Below, piece after piece: positions 24,934-32,454 of a stretch of 64,000 bases of DNA. Position 1 is the stretch's first letter, and each line of letters starts with the position of its first letter. The stretch lies in NCBI RefSeq assembly GCF_001190945.1, contig NZ_CP011112.1:1-64000 (forward strand), read 5' to 3'. The DNA comes from Luteipulveratus mongoliensis (GTDB taxonomy: Bacteria; Actinomycetota; Actinomycetes; Actinomycetales; Dermatophilaceae). Below the pieces are notes generated by a model. The model did not search any database. It saw only the letters and a program-made list of their open reading frames with translations, and had not been told where the DNA came from. Both the position numbers and the translations under genes were made by a program.

Positions 24934-26181
24934 GTGCCGGACTCCTTGGCTACCAACGAGATCGAGGCGATCTTCCGAGAGGAGTTCGGCCGTGTCGTCG
25001 CCACCTTGATCAAACGCTTCGGGGACATCGACCTCGCCGAGGAGATGGCTCAGGAGGCCTTCGTGGAGGCGCTCCAACGCTGGCCGCAGGACGGGCTGCC
25101 GCCCAACCCCGGCGGGTGGCTGACCACGACTGCGCGCAACCGCACCATCGACCGGCTCCGACGCGAGTCGCACCGCGACGCCAAGCACGCTGAGTCGCAC
25201 CACCTTTATGGAGAGGAGGAGGACATGCCGATCACACCAGTGACCTCGGTCAACGACGACCGGCTACGCCTGCTCTTCACCTGCTGCCACCCGGCCCTCG
25301 CGACCGACACCCAGGTCGCCCTCACTCTGCGACTGCTGGGCGGTCTCACGGTGCCTGAGGTCGCCGACGCGTTCCTGGTCCCGGAAAGGACCATGGCACA
25401 ACGGATTACGCGCGCCAAGCGCAAGATCTCGGCCGCCAACATCCCTTACCGAGTGCCACGCGACTCGGAGCTGCCGGACCGCCTCCGTGGCGTACTGGCC
25501 ACGATTTACCTCGTGTTCAACGAGGGCTATCTGCCGCAGTCCGGCGAGCACGCCATCCGAACTGACCTGTGCCACGAGGCAATTCGGCTAGGTCGTGTGC
25601 TGCGCAGCCTGATGCCGGACGAGCCCGAGGTCGCCGGGCTGCTGGCGCTCATGCTGCTGACCGAGGCACGGCGACCCGCTCGCGTCGATGCAGACGGCGT
25701 GCTCGTCACGCTCGACGAGCAGGACCGGTCCGCGTGGGATCGCGCGCTCATCGACGAGGGCCACGACCTCGTCCGGTGGTGCCTCCAGCGCAACCAGCCC
25801 GGGACGTACCAGCTCCTCGCCGCCGTCAATGCGGTGCACACGGATGCGCGCACGGCCGCGGACACCGACTGGTCACAGATCGTGGCGCTCTACAACCAGC
25901 TGTACGCCGTGTCCCCGACTCCCGTCGTCGCCCTCAACCGAGCGATCGCTGTCGCTGAGATCGATGGTGCTGCAACGGGACTCGCGATCGTCGACGCGCT
26001 CGACCTCGATGCCTACCACCCGTTCCACGCGACCCGGGCCGACCTGCTGAGGCGGCTCGGTCGTACGAACGAGGCACGGGCGGCGTACGACCGTGGCATC
26101 GAGCTGGCGAGCAACCCCGCGGAGGTCGCGTTCCTCACCGCCCGCCGCGACGCCCTCGCGACGACCCCGCAGGTCGAGTAG
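24934..26181 (+). CDS. ECF42-group RNA polymerase sigma factor with C-terminal TPR-like extension
   Basis: A 415-residue sigma factor, more than twice the size of ordinary ECFs. Region 2 (about 10-85; FGDIDLAEEMAQEAFVEALQ) and region 4 (about 110-170; LTVPEVADAFLVPERTMAQR) are followed by a roughly 230-residue helical extension (SLMPDEPEVAGLLALMLL, AAVNAVHT, ALNRAIAVAEIDG). In ECF42 factors this extension takes the place of an anti-sigma factor. The start is the GTG at 24934. The final VE-stop comes from a palindromic repeat fragment. Confidence 0.92.
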   Translation: MPDSLATNEIEAIFREEFGRVVATLIKRFGDIDLAEEMAQEAFVEALQRWPQDGLPPNPGGWLTTTARNRTIDRLRRESHRDAKHAESHHLYGEEEDMPITPVTSVNDDRLRLLFTCCHPALATDTQVALTLRLLGGLTVPEVADAFLVPERTMAQRITRAKRKISAANIPYRVPRDSELPDRLRGVLATIYLVFNEGYLPQSGEHAIRTDLCHEAIRLGRVLRSLMPDEPEVAGLLALMLLTEARRPARVDADGVLVTLDEQDRSAWDRALIDEGHDLVRWCLQRNQPGTYQLLAAVNAVHTDARTAADTDWSQIVALYNQLYAVSPTPVVALNRAIAVAEIDGAATGLAIVDALDLDAYHPFHATRADLLRRLGRTNEARAAYDRGIELASNPAEVAFLTARRDALATTPQVE

Positions 26182-26192
26182 CCGACAGCACC

Positions 26193-26301
26193 GCTGGTCG
26201 AGTAACCGGAGCGCTAGCGGAGGCGTATCGAGACCAAGGTGCACGCGGTCACCGGGTCTCGATACGGCTCGCCCCTTGGGGCTCGCCTACTCGACCAGCG
26301 G
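26193..26301. repeat. modular palindromic repeat, copy 4
   Basis: A full element: outer arms GCTGGTCGAGTA and TACTCGACCAGC, left module CCGGAGCGCTAGCGGAGGC, inner stem GTATCGAGACC against GGTCTCGATAC, right module GGCTCGCCCCTTGGGGCTCGC. A left-end fragment at 26170-26183 donates the sigma factor's stop. Confidence 0.93.
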
Positions 26302-26356
26302 GATGGCTCGGCGTGTCGCGGCTGGGTGGTTCTGGGGTGTCCGGAGAAGCGCAACT

Positions 26357-26378
26357 TTGTTGTAGATCTGTACAACAA
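26357..26378. promoter_or_regulatory. orphan AT-rich palindrome TTGTTGTA-GATCTG-TACAACAA
   Basis: A perfect 8-bp inverted repeat in an AT-rich island between two palindromic repeats. It looks like a TetR/PadR/MarR-type operator, but no gene starts nearby on either strand; perhaps it is the remnant of a lost gene. The gene-free stretch 26182-26630 holds only this site and the repeats. Confidence 0.55.
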
Positions 26379-26405
26379 GGTTGTATTTCTTCACGAACCA
26401 CCGCC

Positions 26406-26617
26406 GCTGCTCGAGTAGCCGGAGCGTCAGCTTCCACCGCTGGTCGAGTAGCCGGAGCGCTAGCGGAGGCGTATCGAGACCCAGGTGCACGCGGTCACCG
26501 GGTCTCGATACGGCTCGCCCCTTGGGGCTCGCCTACTCGACCAGCGGGATGGCGCCTTGGGGCTCGCCTACTCGACCAGCGGGACGGCGCCTAGGGGGCT
26601 CGCCTACGCGACCAGCG
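26406..26617. repeat. modular palindromic repeat, copy 5, with partial and extra arms
   Basis: A left-end fragment (26406-26430) is followed by a full element (26439-26547), then two further copies of the right outer arm (around 26551-26582 and 26590-26617), giving a tandem of CTCGCCTACTCGACCAGCGG-like units. The element lies at the 3' side of the response regulator gene. Confidence 0.88.
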
Positions 26618-26630
26618 GTAGGGCTCCGGG

Positions 26631-27302
26631 TCAGAGGTCGAGGCGGTAGCCGTAGCCGCGCACGGTGTGGATGATGCGCGAGGCGGCCTCGTCGATGGCC
26701 AGCCTGCGGCGGATCTGACTGATGTGCATGTCGATGCTCTTGGACGACCCCGGCCAGCCGTCCGCGGAGACGTGGACAAGCTGCTCACGGCTGACGACTC
26801 GGCCCTCATTGCGGATCAGCGTCCGCAGGATGGCGCTCTCAGAGCGGGGCATGCCCAGTGGCCGTCCTCGCAGATGCACGTCTCCCGACTCGTCGACGCG
26901 CAGCAGGTTGGGGTCTGCTTCTGACGGCGCGGGGCGCGGGCGCCGTTGAAGCGCACGCAGTCGGGCCATCAGCTCGCCTATCCGGAAGGGCTTGGTGACG
27001 TAGTCGTCGGCGCCAGCGTCGAGGCCGACCACCACGTCGATCTCGTCGCAGCGCGCGGTCAGCATCAGGATCGGGACGGAGACGTCCTTGTGGCGGATGC
27101 GGCGGCACACCTCGAGGCCGTCCATATCCGGCAGCCCGAGATCAAGGAGGATGACGTCCGGCCGGTTGGGCAGACTCTCGAGCGCGCCGGCGCCGTCATA
27201 CCGCGTTTCGACTTGGTAGCCGTCTCGCTCCAGGGCGGCCGCGAGCGCGGTGGAGATGGCGATGTCATCTTCCACCAGCAGGACCCGGGCCTTGTGCGTC
27301 AC
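26631..27302 (-). CDS. OmpR/PhoB-type response regulator, orphan
   Basis: A 223-residue response regulator. The receiver domain (about 1-115) has the acidic pair ED near residue 11-12, the phosphoacceptor Asp in ILLDLGLPD and Lys in DDYVTKPFR. The OmpR-type winged helix (about 125-220) has KSIDMHISQIRRRL and HTVRGYGYRL. No histidine kinase is next to it. I choose the GTG at 27302 because TAGCGT lies 7 nt upstream; an ATG at 27320 in the same frame would add six residues. Confidence 0.9.
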   Translation of the reverse strand: MTHKARVLLVEDDIAISTALAAALERDGYQVETRYDGAGALESLPNRPDVILLDLGLPDMDGLEVCRRIRHKDVSVPILMLTARCDEIDVVVGLDAGADDYVTKPFRIGELMARLRALQRRPRPAPSEADPNLLRVDESGDVHLRGRPLGMPRSESAILRTLIRNEGRVVSREQLVHVSADGWPGSSKSIDMHISQIRRRLAIDEAASRIIHTVRGYGYRLDL

Positions 27303-27309
27303 AGGAGTG

Positions 27310-27315
27310 ACGCTA
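27310..27315 (-). promoter_or_regulatory. -10 hexamer TAGCGT, leaderless promoter of the response regulator
   Basis: TAGCGT on the minus strand ends 7 nt before the GTG at 27302 and would exclude the upstream ATG at 27320 from the transcript. Confidence 0.4.
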
Positions 27316-27466
27316 AACATCGGCCGCCCGTTCGTCTCGTGTTAACGGTGACAAATACCCGCCACGTCAGGAATGGGACACCCGATTCGGTAGCGCTGCG
27401 GTCCGCCCCTCCAGCACTCTCGAAAGAAGCATCGGTGCCTCACCCGGCCAGATCTGGAGTCCGCAC

Positions 27467-27568
27467 ATGAACAGCAACGGAACTATCAGGCCCGTCGCTC
27501 GATCCGGCAGCCTGACGATTTTGCTCGGCGATCAACCACATCGTCCAGCCGTGCCCGGGAGGGCCTAA
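27467..27568 (+). CDS. possible small ORF, 33 residues
   Basis: ATG at 27467 with TGGAG 7-8 nt upstream, stop TAA at 27566, followed 4 bp later by a perfect 12-bp-stem hairpin. The peptide begins MNSNGTIRPV and ends HRPAVPGRA, with no clear domain, signal peptide or Cys. GC at third positions is lower than in neighbouring genes. It could be a regulatory peptide gene or chance. The remainder of 27316-27642 shows nothing recognisable. Confidence 0.25.
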   Translation: MNSNGTIRPVARSGSLTILLGDQPHRPAVPGRA

Positions 27569-27572
27569 AGAC

Positions 27573-27612
27573 CAGGTAGGGCCCGGCCGTGTACCGACCT
27601 GGGCCCTACCTG
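27573..27612. terminator. strong hairpin between convergent units
   Basis: CAGGTAGGGCCC (27573-27584) and GGGCCCTACCTG (27601-27612) form a perfect 12-bp stem with a 16-nt loop. It lies 30 bp beyond the end of the LuxR-type gene and just after the small ORF. No T-run; probably a bidirectional terminator. Confidence 0.7.
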
Positions 27613-27642
27613 CACCACCTGAGGCAGGCGCGTCGCGGTCCC

Positions 27643-28611
27643 CTACAACCAACCGCGACGCGTGGCCTGAATACCCAGCTGGAATCGCGTCTGGGCGCCG
27701 AGCAGCTCCTGAAGGCGCCGGACCCGACGGTGCACTGTCCGCTCGCTGATGCCCAGCTCGCGAGCGATCGCATCATCGGTCAGCCCGATGCTGAGCCGGA
27801 CGAGCACGTCGCGCAGATCTTCTGATCGTGCGGCCAGCTCGTCCCCGGTGTCGGCCGGCGCGTCCGTGGACAGCGGGACGGCCATCCGCCAGAACGCCTC
27901 GAACAGCTGAGACAACGCATCCAGCAGCACCGAGGGCCGAATGATCAACGAGTCCATCGTTCCTCGGGAGGCATGCGGCAACGCGATCAAGCCGCGATCC
28001 CCGTCGGCCAGGAACAGCTTCATCGGGAGGCCGGGGAACACCCGGGCCTCCTCCCCCAGCGCGATGGAGTCCCGCGCGACGGCCAGCCGCGCCGGACTCT
28101 GCAGGACCTCGGAGTCATAGATCACGCGGTACGCGACGGCACGTTCGAGCGCTTCGGACTGACCGTCCGCGATGGTCTCGCCGATGTCGGTGAGGTACGG
28201 ACCACGGTCGAAGGCGCGTACCTCTGAGACTGCGCAGCTCTGCAGGTTGGCGAAGGCCCGACGGCCGGCAACCTTCCCGCGCACGACCTCCACCCAGTCC
28301 ACGCCCGAGCCCGCACCTGCGGAGTACAGCTGGGCCAGCGCCTCCGCGCCCTGCCACGCACGAGCCTCCTCGGCCTTTCGGGTCAGCGCCCACGCCTCAA
28401 CAGCAGAGCGAGGCGACTGCGCCGACAGCACTCCTCCGCGCACGAGGACCAGACCGACCCGCTCCAGATCGGCCACCAGCCCGTCGGCCGCGCCTTCGTC
28501 CAGGTCGAGCCGGTCAGCCAGCTCGCTCAGCGACATGTCCCCACCGGCGAGCAGCGCCAGGTACATCGCCTCGGCGTCCGCGGAGACCAGATCCCTCAGG
28601 TGCGCGGTCAT
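27643..28611 (-). CDS. LuxR-type helix-turn-helix regulator with TrmB-like N terminus
   Basis: A 322-residue regulator. An N-terminal winged helix (about 15-65; LSELADRLDLDEGAADGLVADLERVGLV) is followed by a middle domain of about 180 residues resembling phospholipase D/TrmB sensor regions. The C-terminal LuxR/GerE helix-turn-helix (about 262-318) reads LTDDAIARELGISERTVHRR. The architecture is common in Streptomyces-like actinomycetes. It lies 36 bp after the S33 peptidase gene on the same strand. CACGAT, an imperfect -10, lies 6 nt before its ATG. Confidence 0.85.
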   Translation of the reverse strand: MTAHLRDLVSADAEAMYLALLAGGDMSLSELADRLDLDEGAADGLVADLERVGLVLVRGGVLSAQSPRSAVEAWALTRKAEEARAWQGAEALAQLYSAGAGSGVDWVEVVRGKVAGRRAFANLQSCAVSEVRAFDRGPYLTDIGETIADGQSEALERAVAYRVIYDSEVLQSPARLAVARDSIALGEEARVFPGLPMKLFLADGDRGLIALPHASRGTMDSLIIRPSVLLDALSQLFEAFWRMAVPLSTDAPADTGDELAARSEDLRDVLVRLSIGLTDDAIARELGISERTVHRRVRRLQELLGAQTRFQLGIQATRRGWL

Positions 28612-28647
28612 GGGCGAATCGTGCCACGCCTCAACTCGGTGCGCGCC

Positions 28648-30069
28648 CTACCGGGCGTTGAGGAAGTTGCGGACCTCGTTCCGGGCCGTGGGGTTGGTCG
28701 GTGAACCCTGCACCGAGTGACCGATGCCGTCGATGACGACGACCTTGCCGCGCGGCGCGTACCGCTTCTCCTCGTAGGCCCACTCGACCGGGCAGAACAG
28801 GTCGTTGCGACCGTGCACGATGAGCGTCGGCGGACGAAGCGTCTGCGCCCTGGGCTGCTCCGAAGGTCGCGAGACCGGCCAGTTGAGGCAACCCTCGACG
28901 GGCGCCAGCGCGCGGGCGGTCGCCTTGTCGTACGGGTAGAGGTCCTTCGAGTTGAGTCGCTGGACTGCACGGTCCAGGGGAGCCTGCCGCCGGGCCACGG
29001 GCGTGGCCGAGTCGCCCCAAGGGAAGCGCAGGTCGGCACAGAGCGTCGCCATGTGGAGACCGGCTGACATCTGATCGTGCGGAGCGCCGACGCTGCTCGT
29101 CTGCTCGAGGAGATTCTTGAGCGGAGCGGTGTCGCCGGTGCGCGCCTTGTGCAGCACACCGGGGATGCCTTCGAAGGTCGGGTTCACCGAGCTCAGACTC
29201 ATCACACCCAGCGCGTCCAACAGCTCAGTGCCGTTGATGCGCTGCCCGTCGATCTCGCCGTGCCGGACGAGCCAGGCCAGGTCGGCGACGGGGTCGGTCG
29301 TGCACGTCGTGCTCTTTCGACAGGTGTCGGTGAGGACCCGCTTGGTCGCCGCCATGCCGTCGGCGCTGAACGGGTCGAAGCCACGGTGTGGGACCACTGA
29401 GTCCAGCACGAGTGCCGACACGCGGCTCGGGTATCGGAGTGTGTAGTGCTCCGCGGTGTACGTGCCGTACGAGACACCGTCGACCGCCATCCGACGTACG
29501 CCCAGGGCGCGTCTGAGCAGCTCGAGATCGTTCACCGTGTCGGGTGTGCGGTAGAAGTTGCGCGTCCGGCCGATCTGCGTCGCGCAGGAGATCACGTCCT
29601 CGCGCTTCGGCGTCAGGAAGTCCGAGCCACCAGTCGCCGCCTGGAGGTCGGCGCAGTTGATGCCGTCGGGTCCCGTGCCGCGCTGGTCGATCATGACCAT
29701 CCGGTAGTCCTGGAGCACCTTCGGGTCGAAGTACGTCCGCACGCGGTTCACGAGGGACACGCCGGGCTGCCCCGGTCCTCCGGACAGGACGAGGAGTACG
29801 CCGCGGGGTGCGTTCACGTTGTTCGCCGCCGCGACCTTGAGGTCCAGGCTTCCCGGCGTCCGCCGACCGTGGTCAAGCGGCACGCGCAACGTGGAGCAGC
29901 TGAAGCCCTCGATGCCAGCGCACGGCGCCTGACCCTCGAGAACAGGGCCGCTCGCGGCGGCCGGAGTGGCCGCCGTCCGACCAGGGCTAGGCGTCGCGGC
30001 GCACGCCATCCCGCCTGCCAGGTTCAGCGGGACGGCAAGGGCGGCGGCGATGACGGTACGACGTCGCAT
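28648..30069 (-). CDS. secreted S33-family peptidase/alpha-beta hydrolase
   Basis: A 473-residue exported hydrolase of the tripeptidyl-aminopeptidase/proline iminopeptidase (S33) type. The signal peptide MRRRTVIAAALAVPLNLAGG ends near ACAAT. LVLSGGPGQPG gives the oxyanion turn, GVSYGTYTAEHY holds the nucleophile, and the C-terminal PTLIVHGRNDLF and GIGHSVQG carry Asp and His. It has an internal cap domain. Such enzymes trim peptides outside the cell. AGAGGAGA precedes the ATG. The divergent winged-helix regulator at 30163 may control it. Confidence 0.9.
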   Translation of the reverse strand: MRRRTVIAAALAVPLNLAGGMACAATPSPGRTAATPAAASGPVLEGQAPCAGIEGFSCSTLRVPLDHGRRTPGSLDLKVAAANNVNAPRGVLLVLSGGPGQPGVSLVNRVRTYFDPKVLQDYRMVMIDQRGTGPDGINCADLQAATGGSDFLTPKREDVISCATQIGRTRNFYRTPDTVNDLELLRRALGVRRMAVDGVSYGTYTAEHYTLRYPSRVSALVLDSVVPHRGFDPFSADGMAATKRVLTDTCRKSTTCTTDPVADLAWLVRHGEIDGQRINGTELLDALGVMSLSSVNPTFEGIPGVLHKARTGDTAPLKNLLEQTSSVGAPHDQMSAGLHMATLCADLRFPWGDSATPVARRQAPLDRAVQRLNSKDLYPYDKATARALAPVEGCLNWPVSRPSEQPRAQTLRPPTLIVHGRNDLFCPVEWAYEEKRYAPRGKVVVIDGIGHSVQGSPTNPTARNEVRNFLNAR

Positions 30070-30136
30070 GACTCTCCTCTGGTCGAGACGGGATCTCGAT
30101 CAGGTTGCGAGAGGAGTGAACCGTCGCGCAAAGACC

Positions 30137-30152
30137 TTCGGCCGTGGCCGAA
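30137..30152. promoter_or_regulatory. perfect palindrome TTCGGCC-GT-GGCCGAA
   Basis: A 16-bp operator-like inverted repeat 10 bp before the ATG of the winged-helix regulator and 67 bp from the divergent S33 peptidase start. A weaker TCGAGA-CGGGA-TCTCGA repeat lies at 30083-30099. Autoregulation and control of the peptidase are inferred. Confidence 0.65.
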
Positions 30153-30162
30153 TGTCGGTGTG

Positions 30163-31170
30163 ATGCGCCTCGAGCTGAGCGCCGATGACCTGGCACGCAC
30201 GCGTGTCGGTGGTCCTCTGGGTCCGTTCGCGGAGACGTTGCTCGGCGTAGCCTCGTTGCGGATGGCCGAGCCCCCTCAGGTGGCGCTCCCGTGGCGCACG
30301 CTCGCGCGTAGTCCGCTGGCGCACCCGACACGCGACCTCGCTCGGTTCATGTGCCCGGTGCCGACGGTGCAGCTCGACACGTTCAGCTGCGCCCAGCCTG
30401 CGTCCGACGTGGAGGCAGGTGCACAGGCCTGGTTGCACATCCCGAGGAGCCGGCTGCTCGACGAGATCGAGGCGACGGGGTGCCGCGCCGACCCGTCAGC
30501 GACGTGGATGGCGGGCCTCGAGCGCGCCAGCCGGCCTGCACGCCAACGCGTCACCGATCTCGTACGCCGTGTGCACGACATGGCGGTCGGCCCCCACTGG
30601 GCTGCGATCAGGACAGCCTTGGAGGTCGAGCGGCTCAGACTCCAACGCCTCATGCTGACCGGCGGGCTCGGCGCACTGCTGGCCGACATCCATCCTCAGG
30701 CGAGGTGGCGAGCGCCTTACCTGGAGCTGCCCACGGCGGGCCGATGGGCAAGGACGCCTCTTGAGGTTCCATTGCGGGGCCACGGGCTGACGATCGTGCC
30801 GTCGGCGTTCTGCGCGGTCGGCCCGATGCCCTTCTTCCCTCACACCGGCGAGCCGACGCTTCTCCTCTACCCAGCCCTGCGACAGGCACACAACGCGGGC
30901 CTGTGGGCTAGGTCCGCGCAGACGGCGGCTCACCCGTCCTCGGCCCTGGCTGCCGTGATGGGACGCACCCGTTCGGCTGCCCTCACCGCGATCGGCGAGG
31001 GATGTACGACCACCGAGCTGGCCGAACGGATCGACGTCTCGACGAGCTCGGCCAGTGAGCATGCGGCGGCCCTACGAGCGGCAGGTCTCATCCACAGCGT
31101 GCGCGACCGAAATCGCATGGTGCACAACGTGACTCGCCTCGGCCAAGACCTCCTGGACGGCGCTCGCTGA
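30163..31170 (+). CDS. winged-helix (ArsR-like) transcriptional regulator with large N-terminal domain
   Basis: A 335-residue protein. The C-terminal 80 residues are an ArsR/MarR-like winged helix (CTTTELAERIDVSTSSASEHAAALRAAGLI). The N-terminal 240 residues are the uncharacterised domain found in actinobacterial helix-turn-helix proteins of this length (DUF5937-like; recalled). Starting at ATG 30163, it is divergent from the S33 peptidase, and a perfect palindrome lies directly upstream. The frame is open far upstream, but that part is the shadow of the peptidase gene. Confidence 0.82.
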   Translation: MRLELSADDLARTRVGGPLGPFAETLLGVASLRMAEPPQVALPWRTLARSPLAHPTRDLARFMCPVPTVQLDTFSCAQPASDVEAGAQAWLHIPRSRLLDEIEATGCRADPSATWMAGLERASRPARQRVTDLVRRVHDMAVGPHWAAIRTALEVERLRLQRLMLTGGLGALLADIHPQARWRAPYLELPTAGRWARTPLEVPLRGHGLTIVPSAFCAVGPMPFFPHTGEPTLLLYPALRQAHNAGLWARSAQTAAHPSSALAAVMGRTRSAALTAIGEGCTTTELAERIDVSTSSASEHAAALRAAGLIHSVRDRNRMVHNVTRLGQDLLDGAR

Positions 31171-31179
31171 GCGACGTCT

Positions 31180-31224
31180 GGTCTCGATACCGGCTCGCCT
31201 AGCGGCTCGCCCTACTCGACCGGC
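31180..31224. repeat. palindromic repeat, copy 6 (right half only)
   Basis: GGTCTCGATACCGGCTCGCC…CTACTCGACCGGCG is the right half of the element without a left partner. It lies between convergent genes and gives the VE-stop of the PhzF protein at 31212-31214. Confidence 0.85.
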
Positions 31225-32084
31225 GACAGGAGCGGTGTGGCTGAGCCACTGACCGTGATGCCGCCGGATGCCGGGATCGACACCGCCAGGATGCTCGGTC
31301 GGCCGACGTGCTTGCCCTGCTTGATGGTGATCGCACCGGGCACCGGAACAGCGCCCTGCGAGCGCAGGTAGGCGCCCGTCGCGGCCGCGGCCGCACCGGT
31401 CGCCGGATCCTCGGCAACGGTGCCGACCGGGAACGGGTTGCGCGCCTCCCACTCGGCCTCGGAGGCCTGCCACAGCACGGCCACGGTCACCCAGCCGTGC
31501 TGGTCCTGCAGCGCGCGCATTGCGGCTGGTTCGAACGAGAACCCGTCGAAGGTCGCCCGCTCGGCCAGCGGCACGATGGGGTGGGTGGCGCCCGCGTATG
31601 CCAGTCGTGGAGGCAGGTCTTCACGCAGGTCCTCGCGAGTGAGGCCGAGTACGTCGAGCAGCTGATCGAGCACCTTCGGATCCAGATCGGACACTCGCGG
31701 TTCGACGCTGGTGAACGACGCCTGGATCACGCCGTCGCGCTCGGAGGTCTCGATGTCCACCGGGCCGGACTTGGTGTTGAAGTGCAGCGGCCCCGTGCCC
31801 AGTCGACCCGCCAGCACGGCCGCCGCCGCGATCGTCGCGTGCCCGCAGAACGGCACCTCGGACAGAGGTGAGAAGTACCTGATCGTGAGCTGCCGGTCTT
31901 CGCCGGGCGGCTCGACGACGAAGGCGCTCTCCGGGTGGCCAAGCCGGGTCGCGGTCTCCTGCATCTGGGCGTCCGTCCACGCACTGGCATCGAGGACGAC
32001 ACCGGCAAAGTTGCCCCCGCCGGGCTCGGCCGCGAAGGCCGCCATCTCGAGCACCTCGTCGGTCAGCACCTCGGGAGTGCTCAC
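31212..32084 (-). CDS. PhzF family protein
   Basis: A 290-residue PhzF-like isomerase/epimerase fold protein. The features are GGGNFAGVVLD (near 23-33), the conserved catalytic Glu region GHPESAFV, EVPFCGHATIAAAAVL and the C-terminal AEDPATGAAAAATGAYL. True PhzF isomerises a phenazine precursor; most homologues outside phenazine clusters have unknown substrates, and none of the other phz genes is here. The C-terminal SPVE comes from a repeat. Its start overlaps the GNAT stop by 4 bases. Confidence 0.9.
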   Translation of the reverse strand: MSTPEVLTDEVLEMAAFAAEPGGGNFAGVVLDASAWTDAQMQETATRLGHPESAFVVEPPGEDRQLTIRYFSPLSEVPFCGHATIAAAAVLAGRLGTGPLHFNTKSGPVDIETSERDGVIQASFTSVEPRVSDLDPKVLDQLLDVLGLTREDLREDLPPRLAYAGATHPIVPLAERATFDGFSFEPAAMRALQDQHGWVTVAVLWQASEAEWEARNPFPVGTVAEDPATGAAAAATGAYLRSQGAVPVPGAITIKQGKHVGRPSILAVSIPASGGITVSGSATPLLSPVE

Positions 32085-32404
32085 GACGAAATCGCTTGCA
32101 GCGCCTCAGGAGTCACCGGGTCGACGATGTCGCCGTACTCCTGGTGCTTCTTGACGAAGGCTGCGACGTAGGGGCAGACCGGGACGACTCGTAGGCCCTC
32201 GGTACGGGTGTCGTCGAGCGCGAAAGTGACGAGCTTCGACGCGAGGCCCTGACCGGCGTACGCGTCATCGACGACGGTATGGAAGAAGATCCGCTGGCCA
32301 CTGTGGTCGACGTACTGCGCGAAGCCCGCGACGGAGTCGCCGACACTGATCTCGTAGCGGTCGCCTGCTGAGCCCTTGGCGACGGCGACGTTGTCCTCGG
32401 TCAT
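32081..32404 (-). CDS. GNAT-fold N-acetyltransferase, YjdJ-like
   Basis: A 107-residue small GNAT protein. The acetyl-CoA loop appears as VVDDAYAGQGLASKLVTFAL and is followed by RVVPVCPYVAAFVKKHQEY, typical of the short YjdJ/Gcn5-related group (usual length about 90-110). It overlaps the PhzF gene by 4 bases (ATGA), so the two form an operon. TACGTT 6 nt upstream fixes the ATG at 32404; the longer open frame upstream is antisense to TetR. Confidence 0.88.
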   Translation of the reverse strand: MTEDNVAVAKGSAGDRYEISVGDSVAGFAQYVDHSGQRIFFHTVVDDAYAGQGLASKLVTFALDDTRTEGLRVVPVCPYVAAFVKKHQEYGDIVDPVTPEALQAISS

Positions 32405-32410
32405 GCCTCG

Positions 32411-32416
32411 AACGTA
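32411..32416 (-). promoter_or_regulatory. -10 hexamer TACGTT, leaderless promoter of the GNAT-PhzF operon
   Basis: TACGTT lies 6 nt before the ATG at 32404, with no Shine-Dalgarno. Confidence 0.45.
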
Positions 32417-32454
32417 CGTCACGTCTGCAGGAACGGGTCGGCGGACACAGCAGG

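Noticed and set aside
23154-25028. 624-codon minus-strand open frame over the MerR/DGPF/sigma genes
   Set aside because: It crosses several real genes and their gaps, with no domain recognisable; shadow frame.
29446-30162. Upstream extension of the winged-helix regulator frame
   Set aside because: It is antisense to the S33 peptidase coding region, and family homology begins at the ATG at 30163.
31212-32084. Phenazine biosynthesis cluster
   Set aside because: Only the PhzF-like gene is present; none of the core phz genes is adjacent, and most PhzF homologues are unrelated to phenazines.
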